Shown: one piece after another, positions 11,801 through 26,800 of the stretch | How positions within the stretch are numbered: position 1 is the stretch's first letter | Layout of the letters: every line of letters begins with the position of its first letter | Assembly (NCBI GenBank): GCA_018697195.1 | Contig: CM031864.1 | Span: forward strand, 20,115,208 to 20,179,207 | Source of the DNA: Certhia americana | Lineage: Eukaryota > Chordata > Aves > Passeriformes > Certhiidae | Direction: 5' to 3' | DNA: 64,000 nucleotides | Position numbers and translations under genes: made by a program | The notes under the pieces: model-generated | What the model saw: the letters and a program-made list of their open reading frames with translations, nothing else | Databases searched by the model: none | Told to the model about the DNA's origin: nothing

Positions 11801-14800
11801 GCAGTTGTAGGTACACTTTTCCATAGGAGCTACATGTGTCTGAGAGTCTGTTGGTGAGACTTCCTGCTATAGTAGAAAATCATATTTTTACAGTTTCTTA
11901 ACTGCTGAACACTTGGTGCTTACCTAAAGCAGCATCCTCAAAAATGTATCACTTGTCAAAATGGCATACACAGTATCATCCTTGTCAGGTTTGGGGAGAA
12001 AAAGTCATAATTTGAACTGTTCCTGCTTACGTCTGTTAAATAGGAAGCTCTCACTTAGACAGTTGTCACTTCCTTTTTTTTTTAAGTCTGAGGAGTAAAA
12101 ATGCCACCCTATAGCATTTGATTATAATTCAGTAGCACAAGGGCTTTTCTTCATGTAACTGAAATATTAGGACCTTTGTCAAGGTCATGTGCTGAATGGT
12201 TGACATCTTTTCAGGATTGTTTTGGTACTTTCCATTGAAACTCTCTTCATCCCCTTCATATGGTAGTTATATTCCAATTAGAACAGGGTATTATGTGTGT
12301 GTGTTTTTCTTTGTTAATTTGTGTTTGTTGTTTTGTTTGGGTATTTTTTAGGGCTGATAATAATTAAATTCAGGTGGCTTGGTCAAGTAGCCAATGATTT
12401 CTTGAAAAGATGTGCTGCTGATACAAGAAATACGTAGAATAATTTTTGTAATGTTGCTTTATGTAATCTTTGTGGCAACTAGAATTAACAACAACTTGAT
12501 GAGATAAAAAAGTCTCTAATGATACCCTCCTATTAAGGAATAAAATTAATTGCATACTTGTTTGGGAAGGGGCATCAGGACATGGAATTACTAAACAAAA
12601 TAATCAAGTCTTTATACTGATTGTGCCTTACTGAGGTCATACAGAGTGAGTATTTTATCAGTAGTAATAATGTTCTTTAAAGGTCATTCAAGAATGCCCA
12701 GCATCATTATCGTAGGTCCTGTAGCTGGGAAAGCAGTCAGGTGCTGCTCTGGGCAGCTTCTGGTCAAACAGCCAAAGCCTGAAGGAAAGTAATACACACA
12801 CAAACAATCCTTCCAGGCTCAAGGGAAAACATTAAAATATCTCTGTCCTCATTTCAGGGCATTTCATAGATAACGTTCCTGATACTCAGCTGTACCCTTG
12901 TCTAAGTAAATAAATCGTAAAAGTTTTGACTGATTTTTACTTTGCTGATTGCATCAAGGCATTGCATCATTTGCATTGCAACCATTCGGGACTTCTTGTG
13001 TTGTTCCCAGCTCTTTTCACAACAAATAGACCTCCTGGCAAAAAGCACAGAATCAGATTGCTCCACTTTCATTGCATCAGGTTGTGTTTCAGGGGGTTTT
13101 TTTGCATCAAAATGCTACATAAATTTAAATCTTAATGCTGAACGGAAGTATTTTAACATTCCATTATGTATTACTAATCCAGTTACCTACTTCTTCATTA
13201 TTAATCCTTGAGTTGCTTATTCTTGTTCTTAAACTTAGCTGTGGTCAAAAGAAGACCCAGCCCTGGACTGGAATAAAATGAGCTTTTGCTTTTCAATTCA
13301 ATGGCAGTAGAGTCAAGCCTTCACTTTTTTTCATTTTCTACTGTTACTGCCTTTTTTTTAAAAAATTCATCCCTCCTGTTTCTTCATGGCTTTTGTTCTT
13401 AAAGAAATTTATGGAACAATGGTCCTGATACCAAGACCTATGGCACTCCCTGCTATTAATCTTATCCTATAATAAGAATTGGTTGTTTATTTCTTCCCTT
13501 TGTTTTATGTCTCAACCATTTTTTTTTATTCTCTTGAGGCTCTGCTTCTCACCCATGGTTACCAAGTTGCCTTAATAGCCTCTTGTGATGAACAAAATGC
13601 CACCTCTATAAATCTCTCTGTCTCAATTCATCCAGTGTTTCAGTAGTTCCGACCTTGAGAAGTTGTACTTGATCTTTGAGGTCCTCCAGTGATTTAACTT
13701 CTCTCCTGTATGGAATGTGGCCATATCCCAGGCAGCTGGGTGTTTGTAGACAGTGGAACAAAGCAGTGTCCTCTCCCAACCTGACTAAACCTGGTCAGCT
13801 CCTACCTTCCTTGCCTTCTTCCAACTTTACCTCCTTCCAGCCTGATGCTCTTTTACTCCTTAAAAAAGACTGAATGCTATACAAGTGTTGTTTTAAGGGG
13901 TACTAATAAATGCATCTGGGGCAAAATGCTGGGACAGCTTCTGCGTAAGCAAAATCAGAGTCCACAAAGTACAAAAATATTCTCCCTTTTTTCTGAGGGA
14001 AGTTGCTGCTTTGTCTCTGCTCTCAGGTACACCTACAAATCTGTGAGGTCAGTTTGCTGGTATATGAACTGTGATTTAATAGCAGAAGAATAACTTCCTT
14101 TCTCACGCTGGATTCTTTTTGGTAATCACTGTATTGCTGATGTGATACAGATGAATTTTAGATGTCCATCACTAAGTTTAAGTAGTAAGTCAGTTTAGAT
14201 TGCTACCACTCTTTTAAAATTAAAACTTCTACCAGTATAAGCAGAGGCATTTCATGCTTTTAACTTTCCTTTGCCATTAAGACTTTTAAATGTTAGAAGC
14301 CTTATTGCCCAAGAGAAGAACAAATGATTTGTAAGCAGTTTGAAATTAACAGAGAAACAAGCTTCTGTATATATCATCTTTGTATTTCAGCATGTTTCTT
14401 TAGTGTAAAAAAATTATATCAAACTTTGTGAGGGGGGAAAAAAGAAAGCTAGGCTTTATTTTTCAACCTTCATGCAGCAGATTGTAGTCATCATACCTTT
14501 CTTCTTTGCCACAGCTTGCTAGCATTGTTTTGGCAGCATTGAATGGTGATGTCACATGCTGCTGTAACTGAATTTCAGTAGTTCTTCATGCCACCAAATG
14601 GGGAGAAGGGAGGTACCAATTGCTGAACTCTCTTCAGTTCTAATGTTTATGCAAAATACAGCACAGAGAGTGATACAGAATCCTTATTAAAGGGGAAGGA
14701 GGGAGAGAAAGGGGAAAGCCCTCTTTGTGGCTTTGCAGCAGTTTCATAACTTGAGGGTCTGTTTGTCATTCTTAGTGCCTGAATGGAGGTGCTTTGCATT

Positions 14801-17800
14801 CTAATGTGTAAAGTTCTAAGGCTGACTGTGTGCAGTGAGAGAGGAGAGGCTAGAGGAGATGTTACTTGTTTCAGAAACTTTTAGGAAATTAATTTGAAAT
14901 TCTTAAGATGATGTGGGGGAAAATGAGCGTTGAATCAGAAGTGTTTTTCATTGTTCAGTTCAGTTTGCAGTAAGAGGAGCTGGGTTGTTGCTGTCCTTGG
15001 AGCTCATGAACACAATTAGTTACCAGTGGGACACTCGAGTCTCAGCCCTGGTAGTGTCACGTGGTAGTGCAGGAGGAGGATCTGTCATCATTCACAATTA
15101 CACTTTGCAAGTAAAGGGCACTGGTATGATGTCAGAAATTACCTATCAGTTTGAATTAGGATGTCACAATGGTAATTATTGTACATACATTTTCATTTTG
15201 TAAAGCTATGAGTCACTACAAATCACAGTTCTCTTTGTAATTTTTCCTATAATATTATCTTTACAATATTTTAAGTGGCTTTGAATTATTGGTCTCATGT
15301 CCAACTACACATCTTAAATTTGCGTTCCCTCTACATAATTGGATGTCAGCTATGCGTAATCATAAATTATTTATATAATTTATTTTTAAGTCAACCTTTC
15401 ACAGCAGGAATGATTTTGATAATGTTCTAATTAAGTGCATAATATGGGCTTGGTATTTTATTTTGTTTTGATCATTCTTTTTTGTAGAAGTTTTATAGAG
15501 GTGAAAAGAAATTTGTCATGGGTTTTTCTTATTTGTAGTATTTGTCTCATTTGTAAAGTATCTCCAAATGTCTAATGTTAATTAATTAATGTCATCCTTA
15601 TCAGATAGAGTAGTTTAAGGACATCTTTTAAAAAGGAAGGAAAACAATTATTTTTGTTCAGTCTGTTTATTTGCTGCACATAGTTATGTGTTAATAGTTA
15701 TGAAGTTAAAGGTTCTCTCAAGGTATGGGAAGTATTGGAAGTAATTTCAATTGAGTTAAGAAGGGAATAGGATGAAAATAATTTAAAACTGTTCACACCA
15801 GCAATTCTTCGTGCACTATTAACTGCTAAGATCTAGTCACAAAACATTATTCTGAGGAGAAAAGATTTAGTGAACCCTAGAAATTGGATTTGATTTATGC
15901 CAGAAAATCTGCCTTTTCACTGCTTGAGATTTCTATGGAAGGAAGCCACAGTCTTTTACCAAATGGTTTCTAAGGTAACATCTTATAGCAGAGCATCTGA
16001 AACCAATTTGGTTGTTAATGAGAAATAGTTCTCACGGTGGTGGGAAAGTGTGGAGTGAAAGAAAGGCTTCAAGATTTGGCAGTCTGTCTGTAAAGGCATT
16101 TAAATAAATGTGTGCTGCTGCTCTGCTTATGAAATTTCTACATGAATTACACGTTCATAATTGCCTTTCAAATGTACAGGTCGCTTTCCAGATTTTATTG
16201 ATAGATTCTGCATGATTAAAATATTTGACTACTACAGATGAATAATTTAAATAGCTGGTACTTTTCCAGAGGAAATCTCTTTACTAGTCTGAAAAAAGTT
16301 TGCATTTTTGGGGTGATAGTTATTTCTGCTGCCTGAAATCCATTTGTGAATTGGTGCACTATCAGAGCAATAGCATCCCACTGATACCAGATTCCACTTG
16401 CAGAATTTCTGGGATTGCCATGAGACACATTCTGAGAAGTGGTTCTTGCACTTACTCTCTGTCTAAGGTTCTGAGGAGATAAATGGTGGGTCAGAGAACA
16501 GAATTGTGTGGTCATTTTACAGTAGATGATCTGAATATCCATTACAGTCAGAGCCTCTTTGGGATGGAGAGAATAGAGTGTTTCTGTCAACAATGGCTCG
16601 TTGCCATTTCTTCCTTCCTCTCAGGAAGAGAGAAAACCAGCAATTCTGGCTTCCCTTTCCCTGGATACATAATAAACACGTAATGGCTCTCTCCTACCCT
16701 CTTGCCTTGAGGCAAGGCTGTATTCCTGCATTTTGTTTCTCAGTGCCTGTGTAGACTTGCCTGAGTAGAATTGCAGAGTTTAAAATCATGCTTGCTTACT
16801 TTTTTTGCTCATGTTACTGAATTCTGTTAGTGTGTTCTGAGTCGCACAGGGGAAAAACAGTCCCGGAGTGACACCTTTGCACTAAGCAATGGATCATATT
16901 TAGCAGACAAACAAGCAAACAAAAAAATATGAAGGAGAAGCATTACCAAAGTAAAATTTACATACTAAAAAACTTAAACCGTTCATAATCCAAATAACTT
17001 TTACAGAGGCAAGAGAAACTTGCCTTAAATGACTGAGTCTTAGATAAACCTGTGTGCCGCTTTCATTCTGAGCAATTATAAACCATTGATTGTATAATGG
17101 GAGTCTGCTTGGTGTCTTTCAATTACTGTTGATGGTGTCCTACCAGTTTTTCCAGAAGCCCATTGTCTCCATAAGCTCCATTCCCTCAGGAGTAGCTGCC
17201 CTATTTTATATACATTGGGTGCCAGTCTTGTACTCTGACTAAAATATGCAAGTTACTTTGTAAAAGTAATTGCTATTAAATTTGGATCTCTTACCTTAGA
17301 ACAGTCTCTAGTTGCCTCATGAAAATTGTAAAGTGTAGTAATTTCATAAGGGGGTTGACTTTGGTTTCACCTGCTGCAGAGGGAAGCCCTACGCTCTAGA
17401 AAGAAGAAGATCCTTGAATACTTTGTCATCAGATGCTGCATAGGATTTTCAGAGTAACTGACCCTGTTAAGGTAAAACTATGACAATTAGTTTACTGTGG
17501 CAGTAAGAACACTTGGGTTCTAGTACTGTGTTAATAGAAGATAGTGTGACATCATTGGCTTCCCTGAGAGCAGCTGTAGGGATGGTGTTGGGGAATATAA
17601 CAGAAAGAAGGGCTCCAGGAGAAAAGTTCATGGAGAAGGTCTTTCTGATCCTTTGTTGATTGGCTAGGACACAGCTGTGATTTTAGTTTGGTTTTTGTTT
17701 TAAATTTGAATAAAAGCATTTATTAAATCAAATTATTCAACTGCTGCTGCTAAAAGGGGAACTTGTTTTGCTTCATCCCATCCTGAAAATTTAGTGGGTT

Positions 17801-20800
17801 TTCCTCTCTGAGAAATTATTCAGTTTCATGAATAATTCTGAAACTGTACTCTCTTTTTTTTGGCCATTTAACTATCTGAGTCAGCTTGTCAGAGGATCAT
17901 ATGAATACAAAATTAGAAGGAGGATATAAGACAGACAGCAAGTAAGGATTGTCTGTCCTTGAGCCTTTCCATAGAAGAGGCATGTGGTTTTGTGAATGCA
18001 TTAACAATTAACCTTGAAATGTGTTGTATGTTCATTTGCATTTTGTATACCATTTGATGTTTTATCATCACATTTGCTCATAAGGTAATTAGGAAATCAA
18101 ACTACATGAACACCAAAAAATTCAAAATATTCATAAGATGTGTAATGTTGATGTAATACTGAAATAGTAGAAATAAAACTAATAGAATCAGGTATTTCAA
18201 ACCTTATGTGGTATACAATACCATATACACACAATGTATGTGTGAAAGTTGAGAAAAGAATGAGTTTTTGCTTTTGTGAGTTTTTAAGTGATTACTTGGA
18301 GATAGAAAAATTAGCAAAGAATGTTTTTTTTACAGGTGTGTTCTTTGTGAACTGTTTAAATTTAGTACTGATGGCAGATCATTGTGATCTCTTAAGTATT
18401 CTGTCTGGGGTTTCACCAGCAGGAACTTTCCTGATGTTATTCCACTGAATTCAAGTAGCCAAAGTTATTCATGTCACTGGACATTTTTATATATTCAAAT
18501 GAATAATCATTTTGCATTTCACAAAGAACATGACACGTTGCCCCAAAGAGAGGGAGAAAGCACACAGAGAAAGCAGATCCTGGTTCTGTTTTGATAAACT
18601 GTTGGTGCTGTGGATTGTTCTACAGCTTTGTGAGCGAGAACAGAAAGTTTAATGAGGCTGAGAGCTGAGATTGTGCATAAATTTGGGAGGGGGGATCGCA
18701 GGTGGTTTCTTACTTGTTTTACACATTTGGTGGGGCCGGGGGTTGAGATGTTGCTGTTTTCTGTTTTTGAGGGTTTGGAGGTGGTGTTGCTGATTGGCAT
18801 CTTGGGGTTTTTCCTTCTGTAGCAACTGCATTGTGAATAGGAGTCTGCCTTTCTAATAATCTTTGTATCATTTTATGGGTTGTTAGAGCATTTTCTCACT
18901 CCAGTTTTGATGGCAGTGTTCTTTAGGGTACTGAGAAAGTGATGAGTAACTGTGACAAAATAACGATGTAACCAATTAAGCCTGCTTTCCCTGGATTTCT
19001 GACCTCTGACCTATCCATAGTCACTACAGTATCCTTGTCACTTACAACCATCAGTTTTTCCCAAAATCCATGGCAATGTAATTGTCTTGCATGTCTTGCA
19101 ATCTGTCAAATTTGGCTTAGTTCAGTCAGTGAGGTAACAGAGCCTAGGAAACAAGTTAAAATATTGACTAAAAAATAGGAAGCTTTTTCAAACTTACTTA
19201 TATTTGACACAGTTTCTTGAAAGGAATTCCTATTTCTTATCAGCAAATTCTAGGGGAAAAATGCATTAAATACTTTAAGAAACAGGAAGGGGATGGAAAG
19301 GATGCAGGTTCATACTAGTTTTAAATGCATGATTGGATTCTGCCTTTAAATATATATGTACAGTGTGAATTACATCTCTATGAGAAAAGGGGAATCCCAA
19401 ACTGGTAAGAATGTCAGTGTATTCAAATAACATTGTTTAAATTTCTAATAGTAAAAGAACTAGAAGTGATCTGGTTTACTTCTGTCATCCTTCTGCATCT
19501 GTGACTTGTAACTTCTTTAGTCACATGCGTAAACACAAGAAAACTGTGATTTCCAAAGTCTAGAAGTGTTATATTAGTAGCATAATTAACTTATCAGCCT
19601 ATTGTCCATGATTAAGTTGGCTTGCAAATTGGTAATATTAAATAATTGTTGATTTCTTTTTAATTACTGTGTAGTGCACCAGGACTGCTGTAGTTTAATT
19701 TTAGGCATAGAAATTGAGATTATTTCCTCCAGATTGATCTTGCTCTCTTTATTTCTTGTGTAACAAGTGTGCATACCATCACTGAATGGGGAACACTACC
19801 AAAATTATTCTGATTTTTCCTCCTTAATCATCCTCTCCCTTTAACTTAAAGGGTTAAAAAAAAAAAAATTAAAAAAAAAAAAAGAAAAAGTTGTTTGTCC
19901 TGAATGTTCTTACTGAAATCCATTATGCATGAAAAGAGTCCGAGTCCATTTGCAAGACCTCTAAATGAACTCCATTCATTCTGTGCTTAGAAATGTCCAT
20001 TCAGCCAGAAACAGACACAATGGTTACAACCTCATTTATTTTGCACCAGTACCAGCATATTAAAAGTGAAGGGTTTGTTGTGAAGAAGTATAGTAATTTT
20101 TCTGTGCTAGTTATATAATTCTGTAATAAAATTCCTTTAGGATTTGAATAATGTAAAATTGCATATATATATTCTTTGCCTGTAATTGTAATGTAGTAGC
20201 ATTGCAGTCATCTAAAACTCTTAAACATTCATGAGGATTTTGAAATAGCTATTTTGAAAACCAAGCTGACTTCGCTGAAGTTATTTTTATGTAAAACAAG
20301 TTGTAGAGACATTTATTTCTAGTTGGCTCAGAAATTAAGCCAATTAGTAATCATGATTAGTGGCTATGAAAAAAAAAGATTTAAAGTTTTGTCTTCTAAA
20401 ACATTAAAACTTTGTTTATGTTTGGAAAGTAAATTAGTTAGGATATGGATGTCAAAATTGTAGGAATGTAGTAATATAGTTTCATCACATTAAAATCTGT
20501 GAAGATAAGTCCAGAATTCACTACTCCACATTTTGTTGGCCTCAAATGTAAAGTGGAAATTATCCTTTTGTGATCAGCAGGATGTCGTTATCCTGATGTG
20601 TATGGATGGGAGATCAGACCATATTATATCTTAGTTTAAATGACTTTTGAGTGTTGAGAAAGACACACTGGCTTGCCTTCTAATACCAGGAATGAGCAAA
20701 AATGATAAGCATTTAGGAAAGTCTGGTTTACCTTGCACACAAGTGGGACTTTTCTAAGTTTGTCCTCATTGATCGTGTTGTTCCAGACCCGTGAGGGGGT

Positions 20801-23800
20801 CCTGTGGCCTCCTGGGCATTGTGCAGGCAGTGTTTGGGGGAGAAATAAGCACCGTGTAGGAGAAGGGTAAGAGCAGGTACAAATTTCACTTTAAACAATT
20901 CTTGATTCATTTATTTGGCTGTAGCAGTGGCTAAAGGACTGTGCAGGGCCGTGTCTGGAGTGGGTGAGGGAGCCATTCCTGCTGCCTGTTGTTTACACCA
21001 TGAGGGCCTTTCAGTACTAATCACCAGTGTGGAAGGAGGAGACTTTGGGAGCTGACTGGAACTGGCTGAGCATTTCCTCCAACAAACTGTAGAAAATACT
21101 GCTTGTGGAAAGTGTGTGGAGTGAGGGTGAATGGGTGAGGGGCTCATGGCAGGAAAAACAACTAACAGGAAAGGGTAAGTAGAAACATCATCCTCCTTGC
21201 TCTCAACCAGTTCTTTATCTGAAGTACTCCTGCTGGTTGCTTTTCCTGCTGAGTCTCCTCCTCCTTCCGTCCCCTTGACATGCAAAATACACGTCCAGTG
21301 AATCCCCACACAGTGACAGTAACAGGATTTTGTTAGTGAAACTCCCTGCATGCCCATTCTGTAACTTTTCTGTTGGATTCCATTGTTTTGGTTACTGCTG
21401 AATTTGACATTATGTGACTGCCACCTGCACTATGGCCCAGCCTGGGATTGTACAATGCAATAATAATTTCAAGCTATCAGGAATTCAACAGAGTAAAGGT
21501 TTCAGGATATGCTTTTTTGCAAAGTACATGGTTTTAAAAGATGTTCATGTTTTTGTTTTTTTAAAAAATATTTTCATCTGTTAATGTTATGCTTCTGCAT
21601 GAAAATTAAGAGACATATACTAAGTTTCCATAAAGTATATGGGTTCTCTTTGATGATTTTCAGCCTGGCTTCTCAAATCACTTTTTTTGCAGGTAAATGC
21701 TGTGGATATTTAATTTTGATGGAGTTGCTTCTGATCAACACCAACTTCTCCCACTTCATGTATTTTCCAAGCCTAAAGATCAGTCAGTTCCCATTTCTTT
21801 ACTGTTAGGAAATGAAAATTAAATAAGAAGGCTTTGTGAAAATATATCAAAAAACAAAAATAAAGGAAAAATTGAAAACAGTGATAAAATATGCCCTTCA
21901 TAATTCACTGCTGACAATTCACTTCTGCTTTCATGTGTTTAGGTACTTCCCACCAGGGTGGCTATTCCCATGCTGCAGTGCTCCATGCCCTGCAGAAGTG
22001 TGGCATTCGTCATATTGACACAGCAAAAAGATATGGCTGTGAATCCCTGCTCCAAAGGGCCATCAGAGAGAGTGGGGTGAAGAGAGAGGACCTCTGGATA
22101 ACTACCAAACTGTGGCACAGTGATTATGGCTATGAAAACACAAAAAAGGCCTGCCTGGAGTCTTGTGAAAGGCTTGGTGTTGAATATCTGGGTATGAATC
22201 TTTGCATATAGCTTATTTATTGTGCTTTCCATGGGTGTACTTGCAAAGATGAATGAATTCTTAAAAAAAAATTTTGTAGTACAGATATGTCACAGAAACC
22301 TAATTCTGCCTTTATGTACACATTTGCAAGTTTCTTGTTCTGTTTGTTCTCTAGGAAGTTCACATGAACAATTGAAAGTTTTTTCTTGTTACAAATGTTT
22401 CATAAAGGTTTTTTTATTGTTAATTTATTTGAGGAACAACTACATCAGTTCTCTATATTTTGCTAAAACCACACAAAACCTGTGAAACAAGGATTCATAA
22501 ACTTTATAATAATATATTGGCAACAGGATGACAAGGATTCTTGGTTTCTTCTGTGATCTGTTTTCTTTTTCTTGGGGAACAGGGGTTCTTTCTAAAACTT
22601 ACTTTGTAGGTCTTTTAACTTTTTAATATTCTGCGTACTGCCTTTGGTTTGGTCTGTTTGATGGAATATTCTTTGGAGAAAATGTTAGAAGGATGTACAA
22701 GAATTTAGAAAACTGAAATTAAAGCTTAACTAACACTGCATTTGTAAATTTTCCCTAATCATAAACTCCTTGATGTCAAAGATGTGCTATTGTTACACCC
22801 TTATTAGACAGGCAGAGTTGCAGTAATTTGTTTGCAGAGTTGCCCAATTAGTTCTTTGCAACAGGTCGTGGGAGAAGAGGTACCTGAAAATAAACGTGAT
22901 ATTTGCTTATTTTAGCAATAAACATACTTCAATGAGAAAGTGAACTTTGCTGATTTAATAATGTATAATATTAATGGCAGTTGTGTGCTGCATCCACTGC
23001 CTTTTTTTTGCTTGAGTACTTTACAAGGTGAACAGGGAAAAACTTGCATCTGTTCAAGACAGAGATATTTGTATGCACATCTTTGGCTCCATTCTTTCTG
23101 GAAACATGCCCCTTAACTTCCTCCACAAAGGTACAGAATAATGCAAAATTAATTACAACTCCTTTTTGTTTGTCCTGTGCAAATGCAGGTCACTGTATTG
23201 AGATGTTCATAAAGTTTCAAGCCCTGACTTTCTCCTTTAAACTGAGAAATAACATTATTCCCCCTCTCTGTTTTCTGCTTGTTATATTTTTGTGTTTGCT
23301 TTCTTTTTCCTTCTGCTTGCTCTGGCACTGGTGCTGAATGTTGATGAGAGGAAAACTTGACTCACTGCCAAGAAGTCATTTGCAGTGATTCCTTCTAGTA
23401 CTGTAAGTTGTTCTTATTATCTCTCAGGTAGTAGATTGGAGTAGATGCTTACACAAATACTGAGTTTCTGCTAAGCAGAAATGCCTGAAAGAAGAAAAAG
23501 AATATCTGAGAGCAAAAATGTGCTAATGGTGTCACCATGTGAGTAAATCCTTAGAATGGCATAAACAGAACTTGTTTGTCAGATGTGTTCAGAGCTGAGA
23601 CTTCTTGTGCCTGTATTACTATGACCAATTTAGGAATGCTACAGCTTCCTACACAATTAGTCTCCATACTAGATTTTTTCCTCATTTTTTATATTTTTGT
23701 TTTGGTTCTTTAATACCCTCAGCTATCTTCCCTCCTTCTTCACCTTTCTTCCACTGATGTGGGGATGTCTCAAAAATTTATAAAGCTGTTCATGAACCCC

Positions 23801-26800
23801 TTAGTCTGCTGTAGTGACCTAAGTCAGTGGTGATCAGAATAAATCAGAACTCCCTGATTTCATTCTGTGTTATTAAGCAAGTATATGGGGGTTCACATCT
23901 TCTATAAAGATACATAGTTCATAAAGAAAAGGGGAAGATCTTAAATAATATATCTGTGACATTAGGTCATTATGTTGGAGGGAAAGTTAGTCATTCAGAA
24001 GAGTCCAAGAAGAAAAAGCTACAGGAGCCCTGACAGCTTAATATGCAGCTAAGGTCTTTGTTCGTGTTAATTTTCTCGAGGGTCCTTATGAATTACCCAA
24101 TCCATCCATAAAGACAGAATTAGAAACCAGAGAAATAATCTAACAGGAATGAATAAATCTGTGCATTATCAGTGTATGGAATGCCAGCTCTTGAAAGCAG
24201 ACACAGCTTTTTAAGAGAAAAAGTGTTCTGTGTAAAATACTTGTTATGAAGATTTTTCAGTGAACGCTTTTCAAAAAAATGGTACTAGGAGAGCTGTGTT
24301 CCAGGAGTTTTATTTGAGCTGGTAGATTATATATCCATGACATGATGGAAATTTGTATTATTTGTGGGCAGTGGTTGTAACAGATACTCTGCTCTTTGCA
24401 TTTTCTAAATGTGATCCTCAACTAGCAGTCACAGTAAACCAATATGGAATGGCAGCAGATTTTACAGGTTTGGCAGTAGCAGAATACATTCCTTGGGATT
24501 TAGATCCAACTTCTAAAGTAATTTCTTGAATACTGATTTGTGGGTTACCAAATTCATAAAAAAAAATTATTTCCCTTTTGACTCTTCTGGGTTTGTGCCG
24601 TTCAGGCTAATCTGGCCGATCACAAATCCCCAACTGGAGCTGGACAAATACATTGTCAACATCTTCACTGTAATAGATGAACCACATGAAACTAGTGTAT
24701 TATCATAATTCAGATTCTGTATTGCTTCAAAACATTTTGTAGATTGTTTCACATTGATCTTTGTTCAATAGGAGGAAACACAAAACAAAACAAAAAGAAT
24801 TGAGTGAGAAAGAAAAATACATCGTATCAATATTAAGTACAGCGACTGTTGAGAAAAGCAAGGAAATATGATTCCCAGCATTAAGACAGCTGGGAAACAT
24901 TGCAGAATATACTTTTGCGTTTAGGCTTGATAGAAGGCTGGGCTTGTTTTTCATACAATGAGGTTTGTTTTAGTCAAATTTGATGTTTTTATGGGATTTG
25001 TATCTAAGTATTAGGGATTTGAATAGAATGGCAAACCTTTATTTCCACTACAAAATCGTGTTGGCTTTTAAATGTGTGAAATGGCCCTGTACTTTTCAGT
25101 TAAGAGGAAGTGTGTTGATTCTAGGTGCTGCAACCACTAAGAAGCAATAAGCCATTCTATTTTTTAAATGTCTGTGTGAAAGCAGCTCAAGTGTTAGTTT
25201 TAGTTTTCCTGCACCACTGTGCATTGACATTTAATGACCCTGAGGCCTCCGCTGCTGCTGTACCATTACAGCTTGACTGTCTGCAAAGGATGTTTTAAAA
25301 AGCTGTTAAATGCAAAACAGGATTGTGAATGTTTGGAGGTTTTTTCCTTCTTTCTCAAGTGCATCCTGATACTGTGAATTAAGGTGGGTTTTTTGATTTA
25401 AGATTATTTTAAAAAAATATATTCTTGGAAGGCATCTCAAGATGTCGATTAATCTTTCCCATGCTACAAGGCACAACCTCATTCTCAACAAAAATTTAGT
25501 CTGTTCTTAAATACCTCCAGTGATAAAGTCATATATTTCTTGATTACTAGAAGTTTAAACTATTTCAGTCAATCATTTAAAGCTAATTTCTTGCCTTCAA
25601 AAGGAATTTAAGAGTGTTTGTGTTCTCACAGTACCCCAGGAGGGAAAATATTTTAAGCAGAAGAAAATGTGTGTGTGGGTGTAGGGTGTGAATGTGTGTA
25701 CAAATAAAGATGAAATAAACCTTGGTTTGTGAGGTGCTCGTTGTTTTAATTGGCCTGCAGGTGTGATGCAAAGTTCTCTAACAGCTGCAGTAGGAGTAAG
25801 GTCCTGGCTGTGCTGGGGTGCTTTCCATGACTGCCAGAAGGACTACTCTGCTCTTTGTCTATGAGATAAGGCACCTTTGCCCAACACCTTTCATGAACAC
25901 TTCTGGCAGTCAGGCAGATTATACTTGGGGATCCAGTAGATGCTTTCTAGCCCTAAATAGCAACATTTTTTATTTCAATGAAAAAGCTGGGATTGAAATA
26001 AATTTAGTGAGATGATATGGGCATGGTGTATCTGGTAATAAAACATTTCTAAAATGAAGGACCAACATCTTGTTTGCATCAGAGGCCTCAGACACTAGTA
26101 CAGAGAAGGGGGATGTGTTGCATTTTTTTAGATGTCCAAGGCCAGAAATCTTTCATTTACCAAATCTCTTACAAGTCTTTCTTTGCAGAATGTTTCAGTT
26201 TCCTTAGCTGAGTACAATGCATCTGTGTCTGTGGAAATCCATGGTGTAATTATTTCATTGTGAGCATTTGCAAACTGTAGCATCTAACTGAATAATCAGG
26301 CTTTTGGAAAAGTAACTGGTGGTGAAATTCTGCTAGAGTTTGATTATTTTTGCTAGATGACATTTTTTTGGCATAGTTAAGCAGTTTTTATTAGTCTGGC
26401 TTGGAGAACATAGCAAGGAGCAATTAAAAATATATAGTTCTTCCTTTTTTCTGTGAGGTAGGCATCAGATGTAATTTACACCTACTTATATATGACACTT
26501 GCTTTATACAAGCAAAACAATTTAAATACAAACATGGCAGTCTCTATGGAGGAAACAGGAAGTTGCCCCAGTAGCATGTATAATTTAGGATCAAAATGAA
26601 CACTTGATATTAGTAATTCCTAATGCTAATCCTTTGGGTTTATGTCTAATGTAAATTAGTGGAACTTTTCTTAGCAACAGAATGTCTGTAGTCCTGAGTT
26701 TTGAACATAACCTCACCAAATGCTTTAATCAATACCCCAATATTAGTTTTCAGTTAAACATCAGTTGATATTTATTCCAATACTATTTACTGATGTTTAC

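Larger units (their letters stand above)
8804..21942. other. Aldo-keto reductase intron 1
   Basis: A 13-kb intron. It opens with a GC-rich minisatellite (8981-9295) and then turns AT-rich. It also holds a paired poly(A) tract at 19856-19888 and a mostly open minus-strand stretch at 20728-21357. No coding exon or recognisable transposon was identified. Confidence 0.7.

Noticed and set aside
18935..19010. Possible C/D box snoRNA (GTGATGA ... CTGA)
   Set aside because: Only a three-base terminal stem could be drawn and no clear inner boxes or target were seen. It is within chance expectation.
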